From the NCBI RefSeq assembly GCF_900102545.1, contig NZ_FNBN01000001.1, positions 1,005,896 through 1,069,895 on the forward strand: a stretch of DNA of 64,000 bases, in the 5' to 3' direction. This document shows, one piece after another, positions 1 through 8,334 of the stretch. The stretch's first letter is position 1; each line of letters opens with the position of its first letter. Source of the DNA: Chitinophaga filiformis (lineage in GTDB: Bacteria > Bacteroidota > Bacteroidia > Chitinophagales > Chitinophagaceae). Position numbers and translations under genes: made by a program. The notes beneath the pieces were generated by a model. The model was not told the origin of the DNA. It saw nothing but the letters and a program-made list of their open reading frames with translations, and did no database searches.

Positions 1-569
1 GTACGCTCATCGAGACGTTCTTCCAGCGCATTTAAAGATTTCAGGATCAGCGGCTTATTACCCTCAAAATACACACGGGCATAGTTACCCACACTTTCAA
101 AAAGCCGGATCTCCTGCAGTTTTACAAACCAACAGCGGTCGCCATCCTTAACAAATACCTGGTCGTTTTCTGACAGGATGGTCCGGATAGCACCTGCCTC
201 CGCCTGTCGTTCTTTTTCTTCCAGCTGATGCAACTTATGAATCGCATCTGCCAGCCTTTTGGGCTCAATGGGTTTCAGCAGATAATCCAGCGCATTATAC
301 TCAAATGCTTTCAGTGCATGCTCATCATAAGCAGTAGTGAAGATCACCTGTGGCGCTTTTTCCAATTCTGCCAGCAAATCAAAACCTGTTTTATCTGGCA
401 TTTGTATATCCAGGAAAAGCAGATCAGGATGCAGTGTTTCAATTTTTTCCAGTCCGTCCTTTGCATTTACTGCCTCTCCGACTACCACTATTTCAGGGTG
501 GTCAGCCAGCAATTTTTTCAGCTCGCTTCTGGCCAGGCGTTCGTCATCGATTATCAAAGCTTTTTTCAT
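1..569 (-). CDS. LytTR-family response regulator (3' end outside window)
   Basis: DNA-binding response regulator of the LytT/AlgR type, the output half of a two-component system with the kinase encoded just upstream. I translated it from the ATG at 569; 189 codons are present before the window edge, so roughly the last 50-60 residues are missing. The N-terminal receiver domain (about residues 1-115) has the acidic pair IDDE near residue 8, the phospho-acceptor Asp54 in FLDIQMPD, a Thr in FTTAY and the conserved Lys in LLKPI. A LytTR DNA-binding domain begins around residue 135 with the typical FVKDGDRCWF and ESVGNYARVYF segments. The start lies 36 bp after the kinase stop codon, so the two are probably co-transcribed. 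Target genes cannot be told from this sequence. Confidence 0.93.
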   Translation of the reverse strand, partial: MKKALIIDDERLARSELKKLLADHPEIVVVGEAVNAKDGLEKIETLHPDLLFLDIQMPDKTGFDLLAELEKAPQVIFTTAYDEHALKAFEYNALDYLLKPIEPKRLADAIHKLHQLEEKERQAEAGAIRTILSENDQVFVKDGDRCWFVKLQEIRLFESVGNYARVYFEGNKPLILKSLNALEERLDER

Positions 570-605
570 GAGCAACTACTTTTAAACTTGGCGCGAATAA
601 TACTA

Positions 606-1646
606 CTAAAACAACGGCATCAGCACTTTTGCTTCAACCGTTTCCTCATTTTTATTATAAATATTAAATGACGCTTTATTCCCATACAACAAACTCAACC
701 GTTGCCTGGTGCTTTGCAGGCCAAAACCATGTCCCGTTGTTTCTTCTCCTCCTATCTGCCCCGTATTTTCTATTGTGATTTCATGATGCATGTCCCTTAC
801 GTGAGAGCCGATCACTACCGTTCCTCCACTTACTGTGCGGGAAATGCCATGTTTAATGGCATTTTCCACCAATGTTTGCAACATCATGGGAGGTATGGGC
901 AGTTCCAGTGTTTCCGGGTCTATTTCATATTTCACCTTCAGTCGCTCTTCAAACCGGATATTCTCCAGTGCAAGGTAATCTTTTACTATATCCAACTCGT
1001 TTTCCAGGTTCACCGTTTCTGCCTTTTCCACCTGCATAGAGCTTCTCAGAATATTGGACAGCTCCGTGATCGCCGTTCTGGCCCGTTGTGGATTCTCATC
1101 CACCAGCGCCCGGATGCTGTTCAGGGCGTTAAAGATGAAATGAGGATTTAACTGTGATTTGATCGTTTTCAGTTCCAGCTCCTTGACTGTACTCTCCAGT
1201 TTCAGTTTATCCACCTGGCTGTTACGGCTGCGCTCAATATAGTGCCACACAAAATAAACCAGCCACCAGATAGCTGTGAGCGTGAATATGGGTAAAAGGA
1301 AGGTCAGTGTTTTCTGGTCTGTCAGGCCCCGTTGCTGCCACGAATACCTGAACATGTTCCCTGTTGTGGTAATACCTACGTAAATAATGAGTCCTGCACT
1401 TACGGTGAGGGCGAAAAAAAGTAACATCTGGCCCTCAAAACTATACTGAAACCAATTTAACCGTTTGATGACAACCCGTAACAAATGCGTAGCGAGTATC
1501 CCAAAAAACATGATCATCAGCAGGTTTATCAGATAGAAAGAGCCAAATGAGCCCGCAAATGAATAGGCAAAGAAAAGATTGACTACTGCATATGTCGTCC
1601 AGCCCAGAATCTGACACCACCAATATCTTGATATTCGTTTAAACAT
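606..1646 (-). CDS. LytS-type sensor histidine kinase
   Basis: Membrane sensor kinase of the His_kinase (PF06580) family that partners LytTR regulators. The first 135 residues hold about four hydrophobic membrane segments with no large periplasmic domain, and a short linker helix follows. The phospho-acceptor is His169 in QLNPHFIFN, and the ATPase domain has the N-box VENAIKHGI and a glycine-rich GHGFGLQS loop near the C-terminus. At 346 residues it has the usual length for Bacteroidota members. It is the first gene of a two-gene unit with the response regulator and is divergent from dxs, with about 180 bp of shared upstream DNA. The stimulus is unknown. Confidence 0.93.
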   Translation of the reverse strand: MFKRISRYWWCQILGWTTYAVVNLFFAYSFAGSFGSFYLINLLMIMFFGILATHLLRVVIKRLNWFQYSFEGQMLLFFALTVSAGLIIYVGITTTGNMFRYSWQQRGLTDQKTLTFLLPIFTLTAIWWLVYFVWHYIERSRNSQVDKLKLESTVKELELKTIKSQLNPHFIFNALNSIRALVDENPQRARTAITELSNILRSSMQVEKAETVNLENELDIVKDYLALENIRFEERLKVKYEIDPETLELPIPPMMLQTLVENAIKHGISRTVSGGTVVIGSHVRDMHHEITIENTGQIGGEETTGHGFGLQSTRQRLSLLYGNKASFNIYNKNEETVEAKVLMPLF

Positions 1647-1796
1647 CTATCTGAAAATTAGTAAACTACTGCTACATTTCAAAAATACCGATGTGCTTAG
1701 CCCACCTTGCTGCAAATGTTATGAGTGGGTTTCCGGCATGGCAGAAGTCCAAATGTGCTGATGTATGGAATAAATGTAGATTAGCGCTTTAATTTG

Positions 1797-1804
1797 TACT
1801 TTTG
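1797..1804 (+). promoter_or_regulatory. Bacteroidota -7 element for dxs
   Basis: TACTTTTG matches TAnnTTTG exactly and lies 26 bp before the ATG at 1830. The -33 box at the expected distance is weak. The element overlaps an in-frame upstream start at 1794, which argues that 1830 is the true start of dxs. Confidence 0.5.
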
Positions 1805-1829
1805 TTTATTAAATCCTGCATCAAGAAGT

Positions 1830-3755
1830 ATGAATATTACGCCGGGCCCATTGCTGGGCAAGATCGAAACCCCTGCCGATTTGCGGAATCTCAGTAAGGA
1901 GCAGCTGCACGAGGTGAGTGAAGAACTCCGCCAGTTCATTATTGATGTTGTTAGTGTACACGGTGGCCACTTTGCGGCCAGTCTGGGTGTTGTGGAGCTG
2001 AGTGTGGCACTGCATTACGTATTTAATACCCCATATGACCAACTTGTTTGGGATGTGGGACACCAGGCCTATGGCCATAAGATCCTGACAGGCCGGAGAG
2101 ACGTTTTCCATACTAACCGTAAATATCATGGTATCAGCGGCTTCCCGAAAAGGGATGAAAGCGAGTACGACACCTTTGGTGTAGGGCACTCCTCTACCTC
2201 CATTTCCGCCGCGCTGGGTATGGCCATTGCCTCCAAATACAAAGGAGAGACGGACCGCCAGCACATTGCCGTAATAGGTGATGGCGCCATGACAGCAGGT
2301 ATGGCATTCGAGGCCCTCAACCATGCAGGTGTGGCCAATGCCAATGTGCTGATCATACTCAATGACAACTGTATGTCCATTGACCCGAACGTTGGCGCAT
2401 TAAAAGAATACCTGACCGACATTACCACTTCCCCTACTTATAACAAACTACGTGACGACGTATGGAACCTGCTGGGCAAATTGCCCGTAGGTAAACGCTT
2501 TACCCGCGACATGGCCTCCAAACTGGAAGCTGGTCTGAAAGGCGTTGTATCCAGCTCCAGCAACCTGTTCGAATCCCTCAAGCTGCGTTATTTCGGTCCT
2601 ATTGACGGGCACAATATCGTGAAGCTGGTGGATACCCTCCAGGACCTGAAAGACATTCCTGGTCCTAAGCTGTTGCATATCGTAACCACAAAAGGTAAAG
2701 GATATGCCGTGGCGGAGAAAGATCAGACTACCTGGCACGCTCCGGGCCTGTTTGATAAAATTACCGGCGAAATCTTCAAGAAACAGCCGGACAAGCCACA
2801 GCCACCAAAATACCAGGATGTATTCGGTCATACCATCATAGAACTGGCAGAGCAGAACAAGACCGTGATGGGTATTACACCCGCCATGCCTTCCGGCTCT
2901 TCCCTGAAGTTCATGATGGAAAAAATGCCCGACCGTGCTTTTGACGTAGGTATCTGTGAACAGCATGCCGTAACCCTTTCTGCCGGTCTGGCTACACAGG
3001 GTATGCGCGTATTCTGTAATATCTACTCTTCCTTCATGCAAAGAGCATATGACCAGGCCTTACACGACGTAGCTATCCAGAAGCTGCCAGTAGTATTCTG
3101 CCTGGACCGTGCCGGCCTGGTGGGAGAGGATGGCCCTACTCACCATGGCGCTTATGACATCGCTTATATGCGTTGCGTACCTAATGTCATCATCAGCTCA
3201 CCGATGAATGAAGAGGAATTACGTAACCTCATGTATACTTCCCAGCTGCCTACCCAGCAGATGCCTTTTGTGATCCGTTATCCAAGAGGACAGGGTGTAA
3301 TGCCTGACTGGAAACAGCCATTCAAGGAAATAAAGATCGGTACCGGCCGCAAACTGCGTAGCGGTAAGGATATCGCAATACTTTCCCTGGGGCACCCCGG
3401 TAACTTCGTAACAGAAGCCTGCAAAGAACTGCTGGCGGATGGTTTACAGCCTGCTCACTATGATATGCGCTTCGTAAAACCACTGGACGAGGCTCTATTG
3501 CATGAAATATTCAGCGAATTTGACAAAGTGATCACTGTAGAAGATGCTGCTGTAACAGGCGGATTCGGTAGCGCCATCCTGGAATTTATGGCTATTCATG
3601 GTTATAAGGCTGATGTGCGTATGCTGGGTATTCCTGACCGTATTGTGGAGCATGGTAAACCGGAAGACCTCCATCGCGAATGTGGCTATGATGCCGCTGG
3701 TATTGCCAGTGCAGCGCGTGCCATGCTGAAAGAGAAGATCACCGTTACTGCCTGA
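1830..3755 (+). CDS. dxs: 1-deoxy-D-xylulose-5-phosphate synthase
   Basis: Thiamine-diphosphate enzyme that condenses pyruvate and glyceraldehyde 3-phosphate into DXP, the first step of the MEP isoprenoid pathway; cytosolic. I start it at 1830 (MNITPGPL), giving 641 residues; an in-frame start at 1794 exists but coincides with the promoter -7 element. The ThDP-binding motif runs from GDG at residues 150-152 to NDN at 178-180. The transketolase-like pyrimidine domain carries the catalytic Glu377 in GICEQHAVT, followed by the Arg-containing CLDRAGLVGEDGPTHHG loop typical of DXS. The C-terminal domain is complete. A strong hairpin terminator follows. Confidence 0.97.
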   Translation: MNITPGPLLGKIETPADLRNLSKEQLHEVSEELRQFIIDVVSVHGGHFAASLGVVELSVALHYVFNTPYDQLVWDVGHQAYGHKILTGRRDVFHTNRKYHGISGFPKRDESEYDTFGVGHSSTSISAALGMAIASKYKGETDRQHIAVIGDGAMTAGMAFEALNHAGVANANVLIILNDNCMSIDPNVGALKEYLTDITTSPTYNKLRDDVWNLLGKLPVGKRFTRDMASKLEAGLKGVVSSSSNLFESLKLRYFGPIDGHNIVKLVDTLQDLKDIPGPKLLHIVTTKGKGYAVAEKDQTTWHAPGLFDKITGEIFKKQPDKPQPPKYQDVFGHTIIELAEQNKTVMGITPAMPSGSSLKFMMEKMPDRAFDVGICEQHAVTLSAGLATQGMRVFCNIYSSFMQRAYDQALHDVAIQKLPVVFCLDRAGLVGEDGPTHHGAYDIAYMRCVPNVIISSPMNEEELRNLMYTSQLPTQQMPFVIRYPRGQGVMPDWKQPFKEIKIGTGRKLRSGKDIAILSLGHPGNFVTEACKELLADGLQPAHYDMRFVKPLDEALLHEIFSEFDKVITVEDAAVTGGFGSAILEFMAIHGYKADVRMLGIPDRIVEHGKPEDLHRECGYDAAGIASAARAMLKEKITVTA

Positions 3756-3785
3756 TCATACAGGTAAAACAATAAAAATACATTT

Positions 3786-3834
3786 GAAGCCACCTTTGTG
3801 ACATTGTTCATACAGGTGGCTTCCTTATTTTTAT
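3786..3834 (+). terminator. Rho-independent terminator after dxs
   Basis: A perfect 10-bp stem (GAAGCCACCT at 3786-3795 with AGGTGGCTTC at 3814-3823) is followed by CTTATTTTTAT. It ends only 3-4 bp before the next start codon, so it lies in the leader of the following gene. Confidence 0.85.
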
Positions 3835-3837
3835 AGC

Positions 3838-4887
3838 ATGGATGAATTGTATATACACCTCCGCATCAGGGAGGTCATAGCAGAAACACAGGATGCATTT
3901 ACCTACAGGCTGGAAACTATCGACGGACAACCTCTTGCATACCAGGCAGGGCAATTCATTACCTTTCTGATCTACCTGCACGGTACAGAATACAGACGTT
4001 CTTATTCATTCAGTTCTACTCCCGGTATTGATCCGTATCCATCTGTCACCATCCGGGAAAAACAGAATGGGGAAATATCCCGTCACATCCTGCATCACTG
4101 GAAAGCCGGTGACCAGGTCACTGCATTACTGCCTTCCGGCCGCTTTACGCTGTCGGGACATACGACTTCACCACGGGACATCTTTCTGCTGGGCGCAGGA
4201 AGCGGTATTACGCCTCTTTTTTCTCTTTTGAAGGAGATACTTCATAATGAGCCAACGGCCCATATTAAGCTTATTTACAGCAATACATCCACAGAGCGCA
4301 CCATCTTCCACCGGCACTTACAGGAACTCGTTCAACAGTTTCCCCGGCAGCTGCATATTATCCATCTGTTCAGTAATGATCCCGACCAGATTGTACGCCG
4401 GCTCAGTAATCTTTCGCTGGAGCCGCTGGTACAGCAACAGCTCCGCTACCAGGCAGCAGATGCCCGGTTCTTTGTATGCGGTCCGCCGGAATACATGCGT
4501 ATGATACTCTTAACGCTCACTTACATGGGCTTTGGTGAAGAGCAGTTGCATAAGGAGAATTTCGTGGTAAATACGGCTCCTCAATTGGCAAGAATAGGCA
4601 CGCCGGAAGATAGTTCCATGAAGAACGTGGAATTACATCTGCGAGGGGGAGTGCATAAACTCTCCATTCCCGGCAATCACAATATACTTGGGGAGGCGCT
4701 TGCTCAAGGCATTGCCATTCCATATAGCTGCAAAGGCGGTGTTTGCGGTTCCTGTACTGCCCGCTGTACGACTGGTAAAGTGTGGATGGCCCTGAATGAA
4801 GTGCTGACGGACAAAGAAATTGAGCAGGGCTTCGTCCTCACCTGCACCGGTTATGCGATTAGTGCAGAAGTGGTGATCGAGATATAA
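3838..4887 (+). CDS. Ferredoxin-NAD(P)H reductase with C-terminal 2Fe-2S domain
   Basis: Flavin- and iron-sulfur-dependent electron-transfer protein with the domain order FAD-binding, NAD(P)-binding, plant-type [2Fe-2S] ferredoxin, as in PaaE/HmpX-type reductases. Residues 1-100 contain the FAD motif RRSYSFSS; the nucleotide-binding domain has GAGSGITPLFSL; and the last 85 residues carry SCKGGVCGSCTARC with a fourth cysteine in LTCTGY, a complete cluster ligand set. It moves electrons from NAD(P)H to an oxygenase, desaturase or similar acceptor. No paa genes are nearby, so phenylacetate degradation is not supported. Its start codon lies directly behind the dxs terminator, so it needs its own promoter or read-through. 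A perfect TAnnTTTG (TACATTTG, 3779-3786) is a candidate -7 element but has no clear -33 partner. Confidence 0.88.
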   Translation: MDELYIHLRIREVIAETQDAFTYRLETIDGQPLAYQAGQFITFLIYLHGTEYRRSYSFSSTPGIDPYPSVTIREKQNGEISRHILHHWKAGDQVTALLPSGRFTLSGHTTSPRDIFLLGAGSGITPLFSLLKEILHNEPTAHIKLIYSNTSTERTIFHRHLQELVQQFPRQLHIIHLFSNDPDQIVRRLSNLSLEPLVQQQLRYQAADARFFVCGPPEYMRMILLTLTYMGFGEEQLHKENFVVNTAPQLARIGTPEDSSMKNVELHLRGGVHKLSIPGNHNILGEALAQGIAIPYSCKGGVCGSCTARCTTGKVWMALNEVLTDKEIEQGFVLTCTGYAISAEVVIEI

Positions 4888-4897
4888 GCTCTATGCT

Positions 4898-5272
4898 TTA
4901 CGAAAAAGCGCTGAAAGCTTTAAACTCATCCCGTAACTCATTGTACAGTTTCCTGAATGTATGCATACGGTCCTGCAGAACATCAAAATCATCTACGGGA
5001 CGATCGTCATGCAATATGGGAGGTTGCCCGTTGTTTGATATCTTTTTGGCAGATTGTTTCAGATCATGACGCAATTCATCTGCTTTTTCTTCCTGACAGA
5101 TGAATTGATTCTGGAAGTGCTCAATCTGAGCCAGGGACTCGTCATCAGTTTTACTGATAGATAATTGCTCTAAGTGGCTGCGCATAGACCGGATGGACTC
5201 CCTGGTACTGTTCACTTCGTCCTTCCAGCTACTGATCTGTTCGAGATCTGAAGTTTGTGCGGATACTTCCAT
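4898..5272 (-). CDS. Small coiled-coil protein, function unknown
   Basis: No recognised family. I start it at the ATG at 5272 (MEVSAQTSDLEQ), giving 124 residues; the 18 further codons to 5326 are hydrophobic and unlike the rest, and fall in the AT-rich leader. The protein is hydrophilic, rich in Glu, Lys, Gln and Ser, with long heptad-like stretches that predict a largely helical, probably coiled-coil, cytosolic protein. There is no signal peptide or membrane segment. It converges with the reductase gene, ten bases away. It lies downstream of dps on the same strand, but a terminator separates them. Confidence 0.6.
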   Translation of the reverse strand: MEVSAQTSDLEQISSWKDEVNSTRESIRSMRSHLEQLSISKTDDESLAQIEHFQNQFICQEEKADELRHDLKQSAKKISNNGQPPILHDDRPVDDFDVLQDRMHTFRKLYNELRDEFKAFSAFS

Positions 5273-5417
5273 GTGTATTGATTTTAACGTTAAATAATTA
5301 AGCAATACAATATTTGTCCGTAACACATTTCTAAGTTACAAAGCTTTTTCCAATTAGGAATTAGGAATTAAGCACCAGGAATTGCAGCTTGCGTTTATTT
5401 ATTACTTTAATAAAAAA

Positions 5418-5455
5418 GCTGTTATATAAGAAGTATAATCTTCCAATATAACAGC
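5418..5455 (-). terminator. Terminator of dps-like gene
   Basis: Perfect 10-bp inverted repeat GCTGTTATAT / ATATAACAGC, followed in minus-strand reading by a TTTTTTATT tract. It lies 20 bp beyond the dps stop codon. Confidence 0.8.
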
Positions 5456-5474
5456 CCTTCTTTATTCCTGTTTA

Positions 5475-5951
5475 TTATTTCAGATAAGCATTATACATCC
5501 ATACCAGCTTCTCCTGTTCCCTGATATAAGTCGTGATCAAATCATTGGTACCATCGTCTCCCACTTCACTGCTGACAGCAGCCACTTCTCTTTCAATCTC
5601 AATCAGCGACTGCAGACCAGAGAGTACATGCTGCACACACACGACATCCTTACTTTCATTCCTGATCTCTACTATAGTAGATTGTTCAATGTAATCAGAG
5701 AATGCATGTGTAGGTGTAAAACCAAGTGTTAATATCCTTTCTGCAATCTCGTCTATCTTAGTCAGGGCATCTGTATATAACTCTTCAAATTTCGCATGCA
5801 ACGTGAAGAATTTATCGCCGCGTATATTCCAGTGAAACCCACGCACATTCATATAAAACAACTGGTAAGTAGCCAGCAGTGTATTCAGTTTTTGAGCAAG
5901 TTCCTTTGATGTTTTCTTTTCAAGTCCGATGTTCGTTGTTGCAGTACTCAT
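5475..5951 (-). CDS. dps: Dps-family DNA-protecting ferritin-like protein
   Basis: Miniferritin that forms a 12-subunit shell, oxidises Fe(II) with hydrogen peroxide, stores iron and protects DNA in starvation or oxidative stress. The 158-residue length is standard. The inter-subunit ferroxidase ligands are all present at the spacing seen in E. coli Dps: His40, His52, Glu56 (Asp in E. coli), Asp67 and Glu71. The N-terminal tail before residue 15 is short with few lysines, so strong DNA binding is not evident. It lies 28 bp after a pirin gene on the same strand, within a run of stress genes, and has its own terminator. Confidence 0.95.
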   Translation of the reverse strand: MSTATTNIGLEKKTSKELAQKLNTLLATYQLFYMNVRGFHWNIRGDKFFTLHAKFEELYTDALTKIDEIAERILTLGFTPTHAFSDYIEQSTIVEIRNESKDVVCVQHVLSGLQSLIEIEREVAAVSSEVGDDGTNDLITTYIREQEKLVWMYNAYLK

Positions 5952-5979
5952 AGCGAAATATTTTTTGGGTAATATTTAA

Positions 5980-6690
5980 TCAACTCATTGGTACATCGAT
6001 CAACAAAAAGTCTGCCGCTTTGAGTGCTTTCACTGTTGCAGTATCATAGTTGCTCAAACCAATAGCATCACGGCGTTTCAGTATTTCTCCTGCCACTTCC
6101 ACCTCACCTTCCAGTACCATCAGATAGCTGCCATGCTGTGCCATTTTTGGTGCAATGTCCACACTTTGTCCTTCCTCAAAATGACCTAAGGAAAACCATG
6201 CATCCTGATTAATGAGTAATGCATCACCGTTAGCCTCAGGCGATACAACTACCTGCAGTTTATTCAACCTGTCAGCAAGCTCAAATGCCTGTTGCTGATA
6301 ACGTGGCTTTACATTACGTAGCTTTGGGAATACCCATATTTGCAGGAAGCTGGCAGGATCTGTTTTAGAGGCATTGAATTCAGAATGCGATATACCGGTA
6401 CCAGCACTCATGATCTGCACTTCATTACTATGAATGATCTCATGTCTGCCCGTGTTATCACGATGCTCAAGCGCACCACTGAGTGGTATACTCACTATTT
6501 CCATATTGTCGTGCGGATGTGTTCCAAAACCCATCCCACCTTTAATTGTATCGTCGTTCAGTACACGTAATGCACCGAAATGTATGCGCTCCGGATTGTA
6601 ATAACCTGCAAAACTGAATGTATGATAGCTCTGTAACCAACCATGATTGGCAAAGCTCCGTGAATCTGCTCTGTGAATGATTTTTTCCAT
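5980..6690 (-). CDS. Pirin-family bicupin protein
   Basis: Bicupin of the pirin/YhhW family, some members of which act as quercetin 2,3-dioxygenases; the physiological role in most bacteria is unsettled. The 236-residue length matches YhhW. The N-terminal cupin keeps all four metal ligands: His58 and His60 in GTHPHDNME, and His102 and Glu104 in GISHSEFN. The C-terminal cupin lacks these. It precedes dps by 28 bp and could share its transcript. Function beyond metal-dependent cupin oxidoreductase or stress protein is inference. Confidence 0.92.
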   Translation of the reverse strand: MEKIIHRADSRSFANHGWLQSYHTFSFAGYYNPERIHFGALRVLNDDTIKGGMGFGTHPHDNMEIVSIPLSGALEHRDNTGRHEIIHSNEVQIMSAGTGISHSEFNASKTDPASFLQIWVFPKLRNVKPRYQQQAFELADRLNKLQVVVSPEANGDALLINQDAWFSLGHFEEGQSVDIAPKMAQHGSYLMVLEGEVEVAGEILKRRDAIGLSNYDTATVKALKAADFLLIDVPMS

Positions 6691-6788
6691 AAATCTTTTC
6701 TCCTTTTACAATACAAATATCCTCATTACATACAGGCCGGTAAATGGATTGCTTGATGAAAAGAGTGGACTATTTATACAATAAAAAA

Positions 6789-6814
6789 TCCCGTTCCCAA
6801 TGAAGAGAACGGGA
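6789..6814 (-). terminator. Terminator of osmC-like gene
   Basis: 8-bp stem TCCCGTTC / GAACGGGA with an A-run at 6783-6788, which is a T-run in minus-strand reading. It lies 20 bp downstream of the OsmC stop. Confidence 0.85.
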
Positions 6815-6833
6815 CCTTTATAATGCGTTAGCC

Positions 6834-7244
6834 TTATACCAGTTCGGCATCCAGTGTAATCTCTGTATTCAGCAGTTTAGAGATAGGGCAGTTAGTTCTT
6901 GCTTCTTCTGCCAGCTCAGCAAACTTAGCTTTATCCAGACCGGGAACAGTTGCTTTCAACTCCAGATGGCTGCTTGTAATAGCACCATTATCCAGTGTAA
7001 TAGTAGCTTTAGTGTCCAGGTTCTCAGGTGTGAAACCTGCTCCTGACAACAGGAAGCTCAGCTTCATGGTAAAACATCCTGAATGCGCAGCTGCTATCAG
7101 CTCCTCAGGATTAGTACCTGTACCATCCTCAAAGCGGCTTTTATAAGAATATGCTGTATTGCTTAATACACCAGACTGTGAACTTACTGTACCTTTTCCA
7201 TCTTTACCGGTACCTTTCCAGTTGGCGGATGCAGATCTTTTCAT
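6834..7244 (-). CDS. OsmC-family hydroperoxide reductase
   Basis: Thiol peroxidase of the OsmC/Ohr superfamily, which reduces organic hydroperoxides in the cytosol. The 136-residue protein has both catalytic cysteines: Cys57 in AAHSGCFTM and Cys119 in RTNCPISK. The AAHSGC context and early KGTGKDGKG segment favour the OsmC rather than the Ohr subgroup. It is monocistronic by appearance, with 300 bp upstream and a terminator directly downstream. Its position between pirin/dps and YceI suggests a local cluster of oxidative or osmotic stress genes. Confidence 0.93.
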   Translation of the reverse strand: MKRSASANWKGTGKDGKGTVSSQSGVLSNTAYSYKSRFEDGTGTNPEELIAAAHSGCFTMKLSFLLSGAGFTPENLDTKATITLDNGAITSSHLELKATVPGLDKAKFAELAEEARTNCPISKLLNTEITLDAELV

Positions 7245-7552
7245 GATTAAAACGTTTGATTAGTTTAATGAATAAAGTGAATTGAAGGTGGTTATGGAGC
7301 TGAAATTACTATTTCTTTTTTTGTTTAGGAAGGGGTATTCCTTCGTAGACTTTTCTCTACATACATCCTCAAAACAAAAGACCGGGTGAAATGTTTCACC
7401 CGGCCTACACTATTTCTGGCAATCATCCTCAAAAAAACTTCTTTCTCCACGTCATTGCTTACACTGTTTCCATGTCTGAACTTCTTTATTCCACGCTATT
7501 AGACATTATACCGCTGCAATAACCGAATGCCAGTATATATTGATTGTTGTGC
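7245..7552. other. 308-bp gene-free stretch
   Basis: It holds the leader of the osmC-like gene at its left end and the YceI terminator hairpin near 7382. The remainder is AT-rich and I see no ORF, tRNA or repeat in it. Confidence 0.6.
7382..7403 (-). terminator. Hairpin terminator after YceI-like gene
   Basis: 9-bp perfect stem CCGGGTGAA / TTCACCCGG with a four-base loop. In minus-strand reading it is followed by TCTTTTGTTTTG. It is 150 bp past the YceI stop, giving a long 3' untranslated region. Confidence 0.7.
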
Positions 7553-8080
7553 TTAACCTTGTTTTACAAGCTGTACTCCTGCCTGCAGTTTCACCTCGTC
7601 GCTCAGCATGATACCACCGGTTTCAGTTACAGCGTTGTATGTAAGTCCAAAATCCTTTCTGTTGATCTTACCTTTAATCTCAAAGCCTGCTTTGGTCTGA
7701 CCATATGGATCTTTCTGGATACCATTGTATTCTACCTCCAGTTCCACTGGTTTGGTAACACCACGGATGGTCAGGTCGCCAGTTACTTTATACTCATCGC
7801 TGCCTTTCTTAGTTACACCGTTAGAAACGAAAGTGATTTTAGGATACTGTGCTGCATGAAAGAAATCTTCTGCCTTTAAGTGCTCATCGCGCTGTTCGTT
7901 TTTGGTGGAGATGCTGTTAACATCTGCTTCGAAAGTGATCTTAGCGTCGGTGAAATCATCGTTGTTGCTTTCCACAGTTGCATCGTAGGTGCCGAAGTAA
8001 CCGGTCACGTTAGAGATCATTAAGTGTCTGATCTTAAATTCTACTTCACTGTGCATTGGGTCGATTTTCCAGATTGCCAT
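7553..8080 (-). CDS. YceI-family protein
   Basis: Lipocalin-like beta-barrel of the YceI family, whose members bind polyisoprenoids or similar long lipids; several are stress- or acid-induced. The 175-residue length is normal. Family features include the opening WKIDPMHSEVEFKIRHL, the FTDAKITFEADVNSIST strand and VTGDLTIRGVTKPVELEVEY. Unlike E. coli YceI it has no signal peptide, so a cytosolic location is expected, as for many Bacteroidota members. The leader contains a 17-bp tandem duplication. Confidence 0.92.
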   Translation of the reverse strand: MAIWKIDPMHSEVEFKIRHLMISNVTGYFGTYDATVESNNDDFTDAKITFEADVNSISTKNEQRDEHLKAEDFFHAAQYPKITFVSNGVTKKGSDEYKVTGDLTIRGVTKPVELEVEYNGIQKDPYGQTKAGFEIKGKINRKDFGLTYNAVTETGGIMLSDEVKLQAGVQLVKQG

Positions 8081-8087
8081 AACTTTA

Positions 8088-8121
8088 AGTGTTTTTTTAA
8101 GTTTAGTGTTTTTTTAAGTAT
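8088..8121. repeat. 17-bp tandem duplication in the YceI leader
   Basis: AGTGTTTTTTTAAGT occurs at 8088-8102 and again at 8105-8119, a direct repeat of period 17 immediately upstream of the YceI start codon. Each copy contains a run of seven T (A on the coding strand). Confidence 0.7.
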
Positions 8122-8334
8122 GCCTTGTTTCAGAGTGTCTTTCTAAAAGATTGATTAGCAATTCACATCTTCCCCTATTACTATGCCATTCTATTGGCTT
8201 TCCCTCTTCCGTCCTTGCTGTTATCTCCGTTTCATTAAGACAATACAAAATTACACGTTGCAACAACTGTTAGGAATGGATAGAATGACTTAATAGGTGT
8301 ACTTTTTTCTACTACGCGCTTTTTTCACACATTA

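Noticed and set aside
3838..4887. Assignment as PaaE of phenylacetate degradation
   Set aside because: The domain order fits, but no paaABCD or related genes are in the window; generic reductase is safer.
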